Below are positions 50,141 through 58,338 of a stretch of 64,000 nt of DNA, piece after piece. The position numbers and the translations under genes are program-made. Source of the DNA: Calditrichota bacterium (GTDB lineage: Bacteria > Zhuqueibacterota > Zhuqueibacteria > Thermofontimicrobiales > Thermofontimicrobiaceae); the NCBI GenBank assembly GCA_013152715.1, contig JAADFU010000087.1:4516-68515 (forward strand). Direction: 5' to 3'. The number at the start of each line of letters is the position of its first letter. Position 1 is the first letter of the stretch. The notes below the pieces were generated by a model. That model saw nothing but the letters and a program-made list of their open reading frames with translations, was not told the DNA's origin and did not search any database.

Positions 50141-50726
50141 CAGTTTTCTATCAAAAAAAAATTTTGCCGATTTTCCGGAAATTGCAAATATGGAATTAAA
50201 CTCAGTGAGATTAAGTCATTCTTAATGAACTGTTGTCGGAAAGGTTAATGATATTAAAAATCAATTAATTACATCGAAAAAATTACAGCGAGACATCTCC
50301 TTTGAATGTACAACCAATGGCAATTTTCCAAACGTCAACGAAAAAATGCTTTTTATCATTCCGAAAATAAACCTTCAATTTGGCTTTATCCATTTTTCAC
50401 AGGAATAGTGACGGCAGCGGTACAAATTTTGCATTAGATAAAATGCGTGAATCGCTATGCCCGTTTTTTAACCGTTTTTTTGCATTTGGAAACGTTGAAT
50501 GTTGCATTCTTCAATTAAAAATACGATAATGTAATTGAAGAATATCGCGGATTTTGAGAAATCTGGGGGCAAGTTTATATTAAACAAGCAGAGAAATGAG
50601 ATTTGTTATCAGCGAAGAAAATCAAAAAAAAGAGACTCCAGATGAAATAGCGCTTGAAATGGGGCGTTATTTTTAATATTATGAGTAAAGCTTCCGCTCT
50701 GAATTCAAAAAAAATACGAGGCATCC
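50141..50726. other. 586-nt gene-poor region
   Basis: No open frame with family features or a ribosome site is seen. The stretch is AT-rich, with one perfect inverted repeat at 50506-50543 and several T-runs. It separates the Crp/Fnr gene from the DUF6901-type gene and might hold a small RNA, but nothing in it is diagnostic. Confidence 0.5.
50506..50543. repeat. 11-bp inverted repeat with 16-nt spacer
   Basis: ATTCTTCAATT (50506-50516) and AATTGAAGAAT (50533-50543) are perfectly complementary. No T-run follows on either strand, so an operator or RNA stem is more likely than a terminator. It lies about 180 nt before the next gene. Confidence 0.5.
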
Positions 50727-51443
50727 ATGTCCGACGTCATAGCATTCCGCTACCGATTCACATTTGAAGATGATTCAGAAAAACGGTTCACCATTTTATT
50801 AGACGCCCAGACTCTCGATTACATCCCGTCTTCGCCGCAGAAAGAGCTTCCGGCCTGGACCAAGCTCCAATTCTCACAATGCGAGAATTGCCCGCTGAAG
50901 CCAGAAGTTCAGCCACGATGCCCCATCGCTGTCAGTATTGTCGATCTGTTTGAATTTTTCAAGTCGGTGGATTCTTACGATGAAGCCGGAGTCGAAATTG
51001 AGACTCCGCAACGCACTTACTTTAAAATGACAACGGTGCAGCGCGGTCTGGGGTCCATGCTGGGAATTTTTATGGTAACGAGCGGTTGCCCGGTCATGGA
51101 AGTCCTCAAACCGATGGTTCGTTTTCATCTGCCTTTTGCTTCTATTGACGAGACTGTGTTTCGTTCCGTCGGTTCTTATCTCATCGGCCAGTATTTTCTG
51201 GAAAAAAGCGGACGCAAAGGAGATTTCGAGTTGCGAGAATTACGCACATTGTATTTGGAAATTCAAAAAGTGAATAGCGGCATTGTTCGTCGTTTGCGCC
51301 CGGCAATCATGAAGGACGCGCTGGCGAACGCTGTAATTTCGTTAGATGCCTTTGCCAAAGAACTACCCTGGTCTATTGAGGACGATTTGGAAGAATTGCA
51401 GCATCTCTACACCGGATATTTTCAAGGATTATTTCCGTTTTAA
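50727..51443 (+). CDS. Conserved hypothetical protein (DUF6901-like)
   Basis: The 238-residue soluble protein opens with a beta-rich domain (VIAFRYRFTFEDDSEKRFTI). It then has a compact Cys pair region, SQCENCPLKPEVQPRCPIAV, which may bind zinc or a cluster, and a helical C-terminal half (FRSVGSYLIGQYFLEKSGRK, DALANAVISLDAFAKELPWS, LYTGYFQGLFPF). I recall the same order, including CENCPL and RCP, in proteins annotated DUF6901. The function is unknown. There is no clear ribosome site, and it is isolated from its neighbours. Confidence 0.7.
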   Translation: MSDVIAFRYRFTFEDDSEKRFTILLDAQTLDYIPSSPQKELPAWTKLQFSQCENCPLKPEVQPRCPIAVSIVDLFEFFKSVDSYDEAGVEIETPQRTYFKMTTVQRGLGSMLGIFMVTSGCPVMEVLKPMVRFHLPFASIDETVFRSVGSYLIGQYFLEKSGRKGDFELRELRTLYLEIQKVNSGIVRRLRPAIMKDALANAVISLDAFAKELPWSIEDDLEELQHLYTGYFQGLFPF

Positions 51444-51540
51444 AAATAAAAAGTTAAATCCAGTACAGTTATTCTCGCCATTTTTGTCAATCCGCTTCCG
51501 ACTTTTCAGCTTTCTCAGTAAGTCACCGTCTTGATTTGAA

Positions 51541-51819
51541 ATGAACCCGCCAATTATTTCTCAGATGACAAAGTTCATTACTTTCAATCAGCCGGAAGAC
51601 AAGCTACGCGTGACAACTATTGTCAATTTTGTGAACTGGTTTACAGATATTTTCGTCGGAATTGTTTATCTTTTGAAAGATAAAATTGAAGTCGGCTATC
51701 AAAGCGCAGATGGGTCGATTTTAATAGATTTGAGAATAAGCAAATCCGTGCAAAAAATATTGTTGCTTTTTCGGGCGAATTTCACTATTTTAAGCGACAG
51801 TTCGTTCCTTGACGATTAA
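51541..51819 (+). CDS. Small hypothetical protein
   Basis: A 92-codon frame with no Shine-Dalgarno. The middle (TIVNFVNWFTDIFVGIVYLL) and the following GSILIDLRISKS vaguely recall the helix-strand order of HPr-fold proteins, but the active His is not where it should be. The C-terminal part is hydrophobic. I do not recognise a family. It lies 42 nt before a thioredoxin-fold gene in the same direction and could be real, decayed or chance. Confidence 0.35.
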   Translation: MNPPIISQMTKFITFNQPEDKLRVTTIVNFVNWFTDIFVGIVYLLKDKIEVGYQSADGSILIDLRISKSVQKILLLFRANFTILSDSSFLDD

Positions 51820-51860
51820 TTTTGCCATTGCGGATGGAAGCTGCTAATATTGAGGAAGCA

Positions 51861-52115
51861 ATGACTATTGAGCTAATTATTGATAAAAATTGTATTTCGT
51901 TTAAAATCATGACGGAGATAGAAAAAAGATTGTCAAAGGAACTGGATGTGAAAATCAAGCGAGTCTCACCGGCGAAAATATCTGGTTCGCTTAAGCAATT
52001 ACCAATAACCATAATCCCGGCGTGGGTTGTGGACGGAGAATTGTTGCATATTCATCCCATGAATTACCACGCGCTGAAGGAAAATATCCAGCGGAAACTT
52101 TCTTCGCCTATTTGA
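51861..52115 (+). CDS. Thioredoxin/glutaredoxin-fold small protein lacking CxxC
   Basis: ATG 51861 follows GAGG by 5 nt and gives 84 residues. The pattern is that of a minimal thioredoxin fold: a first strand MTIELIID, the position of the active site at KNCISF (one Cys only), a helix FKIMTEIEKRLSKEL, the strand DVKIKRV, and a cis-Pro-like TIIPAWVVDGELL. The second cysteine of CxxC is Phe. It may be a non-redox or monothiol relative, or a metal/selenium-related carrier. It starts the group that continues with the TIGR04283 glycosyltransferase 20 nt downstream. Confidence 0.6.
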   Translation: MTIELIIDKNCISFKIMTEIEKRLSKELDVKIKRVSPAKISGSLKQLPITIIPAWVVDGELLHIHPMNYHALKENIQRKLSSPI

Positions 52116-52134
52116 TCGCAGGAGAGAACTAATA

Positions 52135-52809
52135 TTGAAAATATCGGTGGTCATCCCCACGCTCAACGAAGCTAAAAATATACGGTCGCTACTCGCATAT
52201 TTGAAAAATCTGGATTCTGATCTTGATCTCATCGTCGCCGACGCGGACAGCCATGACGGGACTGCCGAATTAGCCGCGCCGCTGGCAAAAGTCGTTCCTT
52301 CACAACGGCGGGGGAGAGGTGCGCAAATGAATGCGGGCGCAAAAAGGGCAAATGGAGATATTTTCTGGTTCATCCACGCAGACTGTTTTCCTCATCCGGA
52401 TTCAGTGGCGGCACTGAAAAAGATTCTTTCTGATCCCGAAGTTGTCGGCGGCGCTTTCGAGTACAGCCTGGACGCCGACGGCTGGTTTTTTCGTTTCGCG
52501 GAGTTTGTGTCTAATCACAAGAATCACGTTTTGCAGACTTTTTACGGCGATATGGGCATTTTCGTGCGGCGGAATGTTTTCCAACGCATGGGCGGCTACA
52601 AAGAAATTCCGCTAATGGAAGACATGGATTTTTGTACTCGGTTAAAAAAAGAAGGGAAAATCGCCATTTTGCCCCTGCGCATCCGCACATCAGCGAGACG
52701 CTGGATCGAGGAAGGAATAATCAAAAACCTTGTGCGCAATTGGATGCTGCAAATTGCCTGGAAATTAGGCGCGTCGGCGGAATCGCTGGCGAAATGGTAT
52801 AAGTTTTAG
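52135..52809 (+). CDS. GT2-family glycosyltransferase (TIGR04283, arsenosugar-associated type)
   Basis: The start is TTG 52135, preceded by AGGAGAG. The 224-residue protein is a compact GT-A fold: KISVVIPTLNEAKNIRSLLA, DLIVADADSHDGTAELA (the DxD-type site DAD), PSQRRGRGAQMNAGAKRANG, IFWFIHADCFPHPDSVAAL and VRRNVFQRMGGYKEIPLMED. The RGRGAQMNxGA and LMEDMDFxxRL segments are specific to TIGR04283, a family first named from arsenosugar clusters. It transfers a sugar to an unknown acceptor. In this window it comes with an APH-like kinase, DUF547 and a TIGR04282 enzyme but without arsM. Confidence 0.9.
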   Translation: MKISVVIPTLNEAKNIRSLLAYLKNLDSDLDLIVADADSHDGTAELAAPLAKVVPSQRRGRGAQMNAGAKRANGDIFWFIHADCFPHPDSVAALKKILSDPEVVGGAFEYSLDADGWFFRFAEFVSNHKNHVLQTFYGDMGIFVRRNVFQRMGGYKEIPLMEDMDFCTRLKKEGKIAILPLRIRTSARRWIEEGIIKNLVRNWMLQIAWKLGASAESLAKWYKF

Positions 52810-52882
52810 AGTTCAGAGATCGGAGTTTTCAGTTGACTAAAAAGCTGAAACTCGAAACCGATTTTATCAGCGGAGAAATGCA

Positions 52883-53890
52883 ATGTCCCACTCTTTTTTG
52901 TCAATCGCGAAAAAATATTTGGAAATCTCACGGGTTCAGGAAATAATGGGCGTCAGTGACGCGCGCGAAATTGCGGTGGAATTTCTGGCGCAGGGGGAAT
53001 ACAACGTCAATTTCCTGCTCAAATCGCCGGGAAAAAAAACCGTGTTGCGGCTGAACACCGGTAGTCAGATGCATTTGAAAAATCAGATTCGCTACGAGTT
53101 TGAGACGCTGAAATTGCTCGAACAAACCGGCGTCACGGCGAAACCTTATTTTTGCGATGATTCGTTTGCATTATCTCCTTTCGGTATGTTGCTGATGGAA
53201 TTTGTACCCGGACGATGGCTGGAATACGAGAAAGATTACCTGAAAGCCGTGGATGTGTTTGCCAGAATTCATCAGATCGGCTATTCGGAAAATAGCCCGC
53301 TCATCGTCGCGGACCAGCCGGCGCGGGAAATTTTTCGCGAGTGTCAGAGTATGGCGACGGTTTATTTGCACAGTCCACTTGGCGATTTGAAAATCAAAAA
53401 ATTATTGCGAGATGTTTTTGGTTCTGTGCAGAAGATTATTGACGAATATCATGAACCAGTGCCTTGGCAAAGATTAGCGCTCACGAATACCGAAGTGAAT
53501 TCGAGTAATTTTTTGATCGATGACAATTCGGGACAAATCAAATTGGTGGATTGGGAAAAGGCGCTGTTTTCCATTCCGGCGCAGGATTTGAGCCATTTTC
53601 TTGTGCCCACGACGACATTCTGGAAGACCAATTTTCGTTTTTCAGCGGAACAGATTGAAAAATTTTTAAAAAAGTATGCTGAAATGAGCGGCGCGGATTA
53701 TCGTGAATTGCGCCGTGAGGTCGATGTCTTTTGGTATTTGACCTGTTTGCGCGGCGTGAGTTGGTGCAGCATGGCGTTTGTGGAGTATCTTCAGCCGGAC
53801 AGATTTTTGAAAAATGATTTCGCTTTTCAAAAAATTAAAATTTATGTGACAGAAAAATTCATCAAAGAGATTTTTTTGCCCATTTTGTGA
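52883..53890 (+). CDS. Aminoglycoside-phosphotransferase-like kinase
   Basis: The 335-residue protein has an APH/choline-kinase fold: EFLAQGEYNVNFLLKSPGKK (nucleotide-binding loop), TVLRLNTGSQMHLKNQIRYE with the Lys and Glu of the N-lobe, and LLMEFVPGRWLEYEKDY as hinge. The catalytic loop reads LTNTEVNSSNFLI (Asn202-Thr-Glu204, Asn209) instead of HGD-x4-N, and LVDWEKAL supplies the metal-binding Asp223. The same altered loop occurs in the group that accompanies TIGR04283 glycosyltransferases, so it is probably a family trait. It may phosphorylate a sugar or act as a small-molecule transferase; substrate unknown. Confidence 0.8.
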   Translation: MSHSFLSIAKKYLEISRVQEIMGVSDAREIAVEFLAQGEYNVNFLLKSPGKKTVLRLNTGSQMHLKNQIRYEFETLKLLEQTGVTAKPYFCDDSFALSPFGMLLMEFVPGRWLEYEKDYLKAVDVFARIHQIGYSENSPLIVADQPAREIFRECQSMATVYLHSPLGDLKIKKLLRDVFGSVQKIIDEYHEPVPWQRLALTNTEVNSSNFLIDDNSGQIKLVDWEKALFSIPAQDLSHFLVPTTTFWKTNFRFSAEQIEKFLKKYAEMSGADYRELRREVDVFWYLTCLRGVSWCSMAFVEYLQPDRFLKNDFAFQKIKIYVTEKFIKEIFLPIL

Positions 53891-53972
53891 AGCAGGTTAC
53901 AGTTTTCGCGGTGGGATTTAGTTATCTTTGAGCAGCAATAGAAAAAAAGAATTCTCAACATTCGGAGAGAAA

Positions 53973-54797
53973 ATGAAAAAACGAACATTAATCATGGGAA
54001 TCATGACAATGATAATGTGGAATATTATTGCTGCTGCGGAAAAATTTGATCACTCGTTGTTTGACGCCATTCTGCAAAAGTATGTTTCGCAGGGATGGGT
54101 GGATTACGCCGCACTGCAGAAAAATCACGATCCGCTCACAGAATATTTGACTAAATTGGAGCGCGTTGACGCAAACGAATTTAAAAACTGGGCGACAAAT
54201 GAACAAAAAGCATTCTGGATCAACGCCTACAACGCGTTGACGCTGGAGGCGATCCTGCAAAATTATCCCATTCAATACGGCGGATTGCTCGCTCGCGCGC
54301 GTTTCCCGAAGAGCAGTATTCGCCAGATCAGAAATGTCTGGGATCGCGCCTGGCACAAAGTCATGGGAAAAGATTTGACGCTGAATCAGATTGAGCACGA
54401 AATCTTGCGCAAAAAATTTGCTGATCCGCGCATTCATTTTGTTCTGGTTTGTGCGTCTGTCGGCTGTCCCAAATTGGAAAATCGCGCGTTCCAGGCAGAA
54501 AATCTGGATCAAAGACTCGATGCCGCGGCGAAGAAATTTATTATGGATGCGGAAAAAGTGAGATTGAATAAAAACAAAAATCAACTGTTTTTGTCGTCTA
54601 TTTTTGACTGGTATCGCGGGGATTTTTCCAATTATCAAAGCGAAAAACTTCAAAATGTTGATTACTCGAAAGAAGAAAAATTCGTACTGGCTTTTATTTT
54701 CAAATATTTGCCTAAATTAGATCAGGAATACATTTTAAAAAATCAACCGAAAATTAAATTTCTAAATTACGATTGGTCTTTAAATGAAAAGAAATAA
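53973..54797 (+). CDS. DUF547-domain exported protein
   Basis: ATG 53973 (MKKRTLIMGIMTMIMW) follows CGGAGAG and gives 274 residues. A signal peptide ends near IIAAAEKF. The DUF547 domain is clear: DAILQKYVSQGWVDYAALQK, NEQKAFWINAYNALTLEAIL, FPKSSIRQIRNVWDRAWHKV, LNQIEHEILRKKFADPRIHF and VCASVGCPKLENRAF with a conserved Cys. The function of DUF547 is unknown; some members have been proposed to be papain-like. It overlaps the downstream TIGR04282 gene by 14 nt, so they are co-translated. Confidence 0.88.
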   Translation: MKKRTLIMGIMTMIMWNIIAAAEKFDHSLFDAILQKYVSQGWVDYAALQKNHDPLTEYLTKLERVDANEFKNWATNEQKAFWINAYNALTLEAILQNYPIQYGGLLARARFPKSSIRQIRNVWDRAWHKVMGKDLTLNQIEHEILRKKFADPRIHFVLVCASVGCPKLENRAFQAENLDQRLDAAAKKFIMDAEKVRLNKNKNQLFLSSIFDWYRGDFSNYQSEKLQNVDYSKEEKFVLAFIFKYLPKLDQEYILKNQPKIKFLNYDWSLNEKK

Positions 54798-55509
54798 TGC
54801 GCTGCTAATTTTCGTCAAAGCACCTCAATCGGGCAAGGTTAAAACCCGTCTCAATCCGCCTTTGCGCGAAGAGCAGATTTTGAAATTGTACCGTGTGATG
54901 GTCGAAGAACTCGTCGACCAATTCAGGAACGTCGATTTTTGCCAGGTAAAGATATTTTGCGCTCCCCCAAGCGCGGTTGGTCAATTTAGAGATTGGCTGG
55001 GCAATGACATGGCATATTATGCGCAACAGGGCGACGATCTTGGTGAGAAAATGCACAATGCGATCAAGCAAATTCTCAAGAAAGGATTTGAAAAAGTTGT
55101 TCTCATCGGCAGCGACATTCCCACCATCGATTTGACGACGATCATTCGAGCGTTTTCGGTGTTGGAAAATTCCGACGTGACTTTAGGACCGTCCCTGGAC
55201 GGTGGCTATTATTTAATCGGAATGAAGAAACCGAGAAAAGTTTTGTTCGAAAATATTATTTGGAGCACCGACAAGGTATTGCGTCAGACCATCGCACGCA
55301 TTCAACAAAACGAACTTTCGCTTTCGCAAATTGAAGTGAAAAACGACATCGATACTTACGACGATCTGGTGCAGTTGTGGAAATTTTTGAAGAAAAGAAA
55401 TATCAGAGAGCACTATTATTACCGGCAAAAGTTGTTCGATTTTTTGAAAACAATTTTTGAAGAACAGTTTGTTCCCACCAAACAATTGGAGGAGCAAAAT
55501 GATGACTAA
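54784..55509 (+). CDS. TIGR04282-family glycosyltransferase-like protein
   Basis: The 241-residue protein belongs to the nucleotidyltransferase-like GT-A group known as TIGR04282 (also DUF2064): ALLIFVKAPQSGKVKTRLNP, IFCAPPSAVGQFRDWLG, YYAQQGDDLGEKMHNAIKQI, KVVLIGSDIPTIDLTTIIRA, SDVTLGPSLDGGYYLIGMKK and IEVKNDIDTYDDLVQLWKFL. Members were named for arsenosugar clusters but also occur beside unrelated glycolipid genes. Start and stop overlap both neighbours. The last 50 residues are charged and extend a little past the usual end. Confidence 0.9.
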   Translation: MKRNNALLIFVKAPQSGKVKTRLNPPLREEQILKLYRVMVEELVDQFRNVDFCQVKIFCAPPSAVGQFRDWLGNDMAYYAQQGDDLGEKMHNAIKQILKKGFEKVVLIGSDIPTIDLTTIIRAFSVLENSDVTLGPSLDGGYYLIGMKKPRKVLFENIIWSTDKVLRQTIARIQQNELSLSQIEVKNDIDTYDDLVQLWKFLKKRNIREHYYYRQKLFDFLKTIFEEQFVPTKQLEEQNDD

Positions 55510-55648
55510 AAAGTTGTCGTTCTTTTTTTCTCTGCTCTGCATCAGCGGCAAATACGCGGATGTTGTGCTGGACGAAATTACGTCGTCGAAAGTGCCCTGG
55601 AGTCAGTGGAAACAGGCGCATCCGAACACGAAATTTATGAAGCCTTAA
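55499..55648 (+). pseudogene. DUF3179-like remnant, 49 codons
   Basis: A short frame starts at ATG 55499 after GGAGGAG and overlaps the previous stop by 11 nt. The product has a signal-like start (KKLSFFFSLLCISGKYADVV) joined to LDEITSS and then VPWSQWKQAHPNTKFMKP. The pieces DEITxS and W-x-x-W-x-x-x-HP-x-T resemble two motifs of DUF3179 proteins that are normally about 40 residues apart with a catalytic-type Cys earlier. The central part is missing, so I read it as an internally deleted DUF3179 gene that still has a good ribosome site. A new micro-protein is possible. Confidence 0.5.
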
Positions 55649-55728
55649 TTTGTGAAAAACAATAGATTAATAAGAGAACCATTTCAAAGGTTTGAAACTT
55701 TTGAAATGGCGAAAAAAGGGAGCTTTAA

Positions 55729-56442
55729 ATGGTAACAAATGAAAAAAAATCGAATGCAAAATGGCTGCGGCCGCTCGTTCTCGTCGGAATTGTTGTAGCG
55801 ATTGTGGCGCTGTTTCGCTTCACGCCGCTGGAAGTATCTGATTTCAAACCTGAAAAAATTCGCAATTTTATTCTCCATTTTGGCATCTGGGCGCCGGTGA
55901 TATTTATTTTAATCTATGCACTCCGCGGCGCGGTTTTGATTATTCCTGTCGGAATGATGTCCCTCGCCGGCGGTTTGACATTCGGTAAATGGATGGGAAC
56001 TCTTTATATTTTAATTGGTGCGACTCTGGGGGCATCACTGTCATTTTTTATTGCGCGGTATTTCGGGAGAAAATTTATTGAGAATTTTGCGTGGCTACAC
56101 AAGGGAAAAATCAAAAAATTTGACAGCAACATTGAAAAAAACGGCTTTCGCATGATGCTGTTCATGCGCCTGATCCCGCTTTTTCAGTACGATGCCGTGA
56201 ATTTTGGCGGCGGTCTGTCGAAGATGAAGTTTCGCGACTTTTTCTGGGCCTCGTTCATCGGCATGGCGCCGGGCGGATTCATTAACGCGGTGTTGGGCAG
56301 TTCGTTGGACAATGTGATTTCGGTGCAATTTTTTGCTGCGCTGGGATTCTTCTTTCTGCTCATGTTTGTTCCGACAATCTACAAAAAATTGAAAAGCAAT
56401 AAACAAACCGCAGATTTAGCGAACGAGACTGTGGGAAATTAA
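55729..56442 (+). CDS. TVP38/TMEM64 (VTT/DedA-superfamily) membrane protein
   Basis: The 237-residue protein has about six membrane helices. The family core is present: ALRGAVLIIPVGMMSLAGGL, TFGKWMGTLYILIGATLGAS then LSFFIARYFGRKF, and after a charged loop NGFRMMLFMRLIPLFQYDAV with NFGGGLSKMKFRDFFWASFI. The R-x-x-P motif and two re-entrant Gly-rich loops define the VTT domain, linked to lipid scrambling or transport. AAGGGAG precedes the ATG. TVP38 genes commonly stand beside mercuric-reductase-like flavoproteins, as here (56860). Confidence 0.9.
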   Translation: MVTNEKKSNAKWLRPLVLVGIVVAIVALFRFTPLEVSDFKPEKIRNFILHFGIWAPVIFILIYALRGAVLIIPVGMMSLAGGLTFGKWMGTLYILIGATLGASLSFFIARYFGRKFIENFAWLHKGKIKKFDSNIEKNGFRMMLFMRLIPLFQYDAVNFGGGLSKMKFRDFFWASFIGMAPGGFINAVLGSSLDNVISVQFFAALGFFFLLMFVPTIYKKLKSNKQTADLANETVGN

Positions 56443-56457
56443 CTTTTAGGTGAGAGA

Positions 56458-56769
56458 ATGGTAAATGAAAATAAATCCGGGATTTGCCCGGAATGTGGCG
56501 CAGAAATCGGACCTGTTTCGATATTAAATGCGTGGGACAAATTTGGCAAATTTGCCTGTCCCGAGTGCGGGAAAACGATAAAATTTCGCAGTTGGTTTTT
56601 TGCGGCTGGTACGCTGATTGTTCTGTTCGTCGGCGCCGAGAGATTACTGCACTGGATGTTGGTTTCAAAAATATCGTTGCCGCTGAGCTTTTTCATCAGC
56701 ACGATGGCGGCGCTGACAATCATGATGATTGTGCCGCGCATCTGGAAATTTAATAAAGCAGAAAAATAA
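56458..56769 (+). CDS. Zinc-ribbon membrane protein
   Basis: The 103-residue protein has an N-terminal zinc ribbon with CPECGAEIG (Cys near 11 and 14) and CPECGKTIKF (near 34 and 37). Two membrane helices follow (WFFAAGTLIVLFVGAERLLH and LPLSFFISTMAALTIMMIVP). It resembles small ribbon-plus-helix proteins of unknown role that sense or scaffold at the membrane. It starts 15 nt after the TVP38 gene with GGTGAGAG upstream, so the two are likely co-transcribed. Confidence 0.75.
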   Translation: MVNENKSGICPECGAEIGPVSILNAWDKFGKFACPECGKTIKFRSWFFAAGTLIVLFVGAERLLHWMLVSKISLPLSFFISTMAALTIMMIVPRIWKFNKAEK

Positions 56770-56859
56770 AAAAGTTTTTTGACCGCAAAAACTTCAGCGC
56801 TCAAAGATAAAAATTGAAAAAATAACTTCGAGTTTTCGGAGGAAAAAAGAGAGGCTATT

Positions 56860-58299
56860 ATGGCGAATTATGATTTTGATTTAATGGTAATCGGCGCCGG
56901 TTCCGGCGGTATCAGCGCGGCAAATCTGGGCAACCAATTGGGCAAAAAAGTGGCGTTGGTGGAAAAAGAAAAAATCGGCGGGGATTGTACCTGGTACGGC
57001 TGCGTGCCCAGCAAGGCGTTGATCAAATCCAGCGAAATCGCTCATTTTGTGAAAACAATGGAAAAATATGGTTTGCGAGCAAACGGAAATTTCGAGTTGA
57101 ATACTGATAACGTCATGGCTCATGTGCGAAAAATTCGCGAGAATGTATATCAGGAAGAAAAACCTGAAGTCTTTGAAAAAATGGGCATTAAAGTTTTCAT
57201 CGGCCCACCGAAATTTTTGGACAACCATCGCGTGCAAATTGGCAATGAAGTTGTTTCGGCAAATAAATTCATTATTTCCACCGGCTCAAGTCCGTTTGTT
57301 CCGCCGATCGAGGGAATAGAGAACGTGCCCTATCTCACTAATGAAAATATTTTTGAACTGGAAAAATTACCGGACTCGATGGTCGTCATCGGCGGCGGAC
57401 CCATCGGCACGGAAATGGCTTCTGCCCTGAGCCGACTCGGCGTGAAAGTGACCCAGGTGGAAATGACCGATCAGATTTTGTCGCGCGAGGAACCGGAAAT
57501 GGTAAAGTTTCTCGTCGATCGCATGGTTGCTGACGGCGTTACATTTTTGACGCAGTCCCGAGCTACGAAGCTGGGGAAAAAAGGAAATAAAGTGATCGTT
57601 ACTGTGGTTGGGAATCACGATGGCGAAAGCAGAGAGGTCGAAACAGATGCTGTGTTGATCGCTGTCGGCAGAAGGCCCAACGTGGACGGCTTGAATTTGG
57701 AAAATGCGGGCGTCGAATTTGATCGCAAAGGCATCAAAACTGACGCTACACTGCGGACCACGGCGAAAAATATTTACGCCTGCGGAGATGTCATCGGCTC
57801 GTATCAGTTCAGTCACATCGCTGAATATCACGCCGGAATTGCTGTTCCCAATGCGGTTTTGCCGTTGCCGGTCAAGAGAAAAGTTAACTACGAAAATATC
57901 GTCTGGGCGACGTTCACCGATCCGGAAGTGGCACATGCGGGGCTGACCGAATCAGAGGCACGGGAAAAATTTGGCAGGAAAATCAAAATTTACACTTTTC
58001 CCTACGATCGTGTAGATCGAGCGAAAACAGATTTGCAGACCACGGGCATGAGCAAATTTGTCGTCGGCAAAGGCGGAAAATTATTGGGGATTCACATTGT
58101 TGGCGAGCGCGCTGCGGAACTGTTGCACGAAGCGCAACTGGCAAAATCGTTGAAGATTCCCTTTCACAAAATCCAGAAAATGATTCACATTTATCCCACT
58201 TACGGCGACGTGGTGAAACGACCGTCGGTTCAGGCATTTGCCGCAAGAATTACTGAAAATCCGGTAGTGAAATTTGTGAGAAAAATTGCCGGAAAATGA
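56860..58299 (+). CDS. Mercuric-reductase/dihydrolipoamide-dehydrogenase-like flavoprotein
   Basis: The 479-residue protein is a class I pyridine nucleotide-disulfide oxidoreductase. The FAD motif is LMVIGAGSGGISAANLG, the redox-active disulfide is GGDCTWYGCVP (Cys43 and Cys48, four residues between), the NAD(P) motif is MVVIGGGPIGTEMASALSRL, and ACGDVIGSYQFSHIAEYHA is the second FAD site. The C-terminal dimer interface has IHIYPTYGDVVKRPS with Tyr where lipoamide dehydrogenases have His-x4-Glu. MerA's N-terminal metal domain and C-terminal Cys pair are absent, so mercury reduction is unlikely. It probably reduces an unidentified disulfide or quinone. Confidence 0.88.
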   Translation: MANYDFDLMVIGAGSGGISAANLGNQLGKKVALVEKEKIGGDCTWYGCVPSKALIKSSEIAHFVKTMEKYGLRANGNFELNTDNVMAHVRKIRENVYQEEKPEVFEKMGIKVFIGPPKFLDNHRVQIGNEVVSANKFIISTGSSPFVPPIEGIENVPYLTNENIFELEKLPDSMVVIGGGPIGTEMASALSRLGVKVTQVEMTDQILSREEPEMVKFLVDRMVADGVTFLTQSRATKLGKKGNKVIVTVVGNHDGESREVETDAVLIAVGRRPNVDGLNLENAGVEFDRKGIKTDATLRTTAKNIYACGDVIGSYQFSHIAEYHAGIAVPNAVLPLPVKRKVNYENIVWATFTDPEVAHAGLTESEAREKFGRKIKIYTFPYDRVDRAKTDLQTTGMSKFVVGKGGKLLGIHIVGERAAELLHEAQLAKSLKIPFHKIQKMIHIYPTYGDVVKRPSVQAFAARITENPVVKFVRKIAGK

Positions 58300-58338
58300 T
58301 TCGGAAAAGCCATTTTGGCGAACTGAAAGGCTGAATAG

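Noticed and set aside
51541-51819. HPr-like phosphocarrier
   Set aside because: Secondary-structure order is vaguely similar but the phosphorylated His and its context are missing, so it is listed only as hypothetical.
56860-58299. Mercury resistance operon
   Set aside because: No MerR, MerT or MerP; the flavoprotein lacks MerA's metal-binding domain and C-terminal Cys pair.
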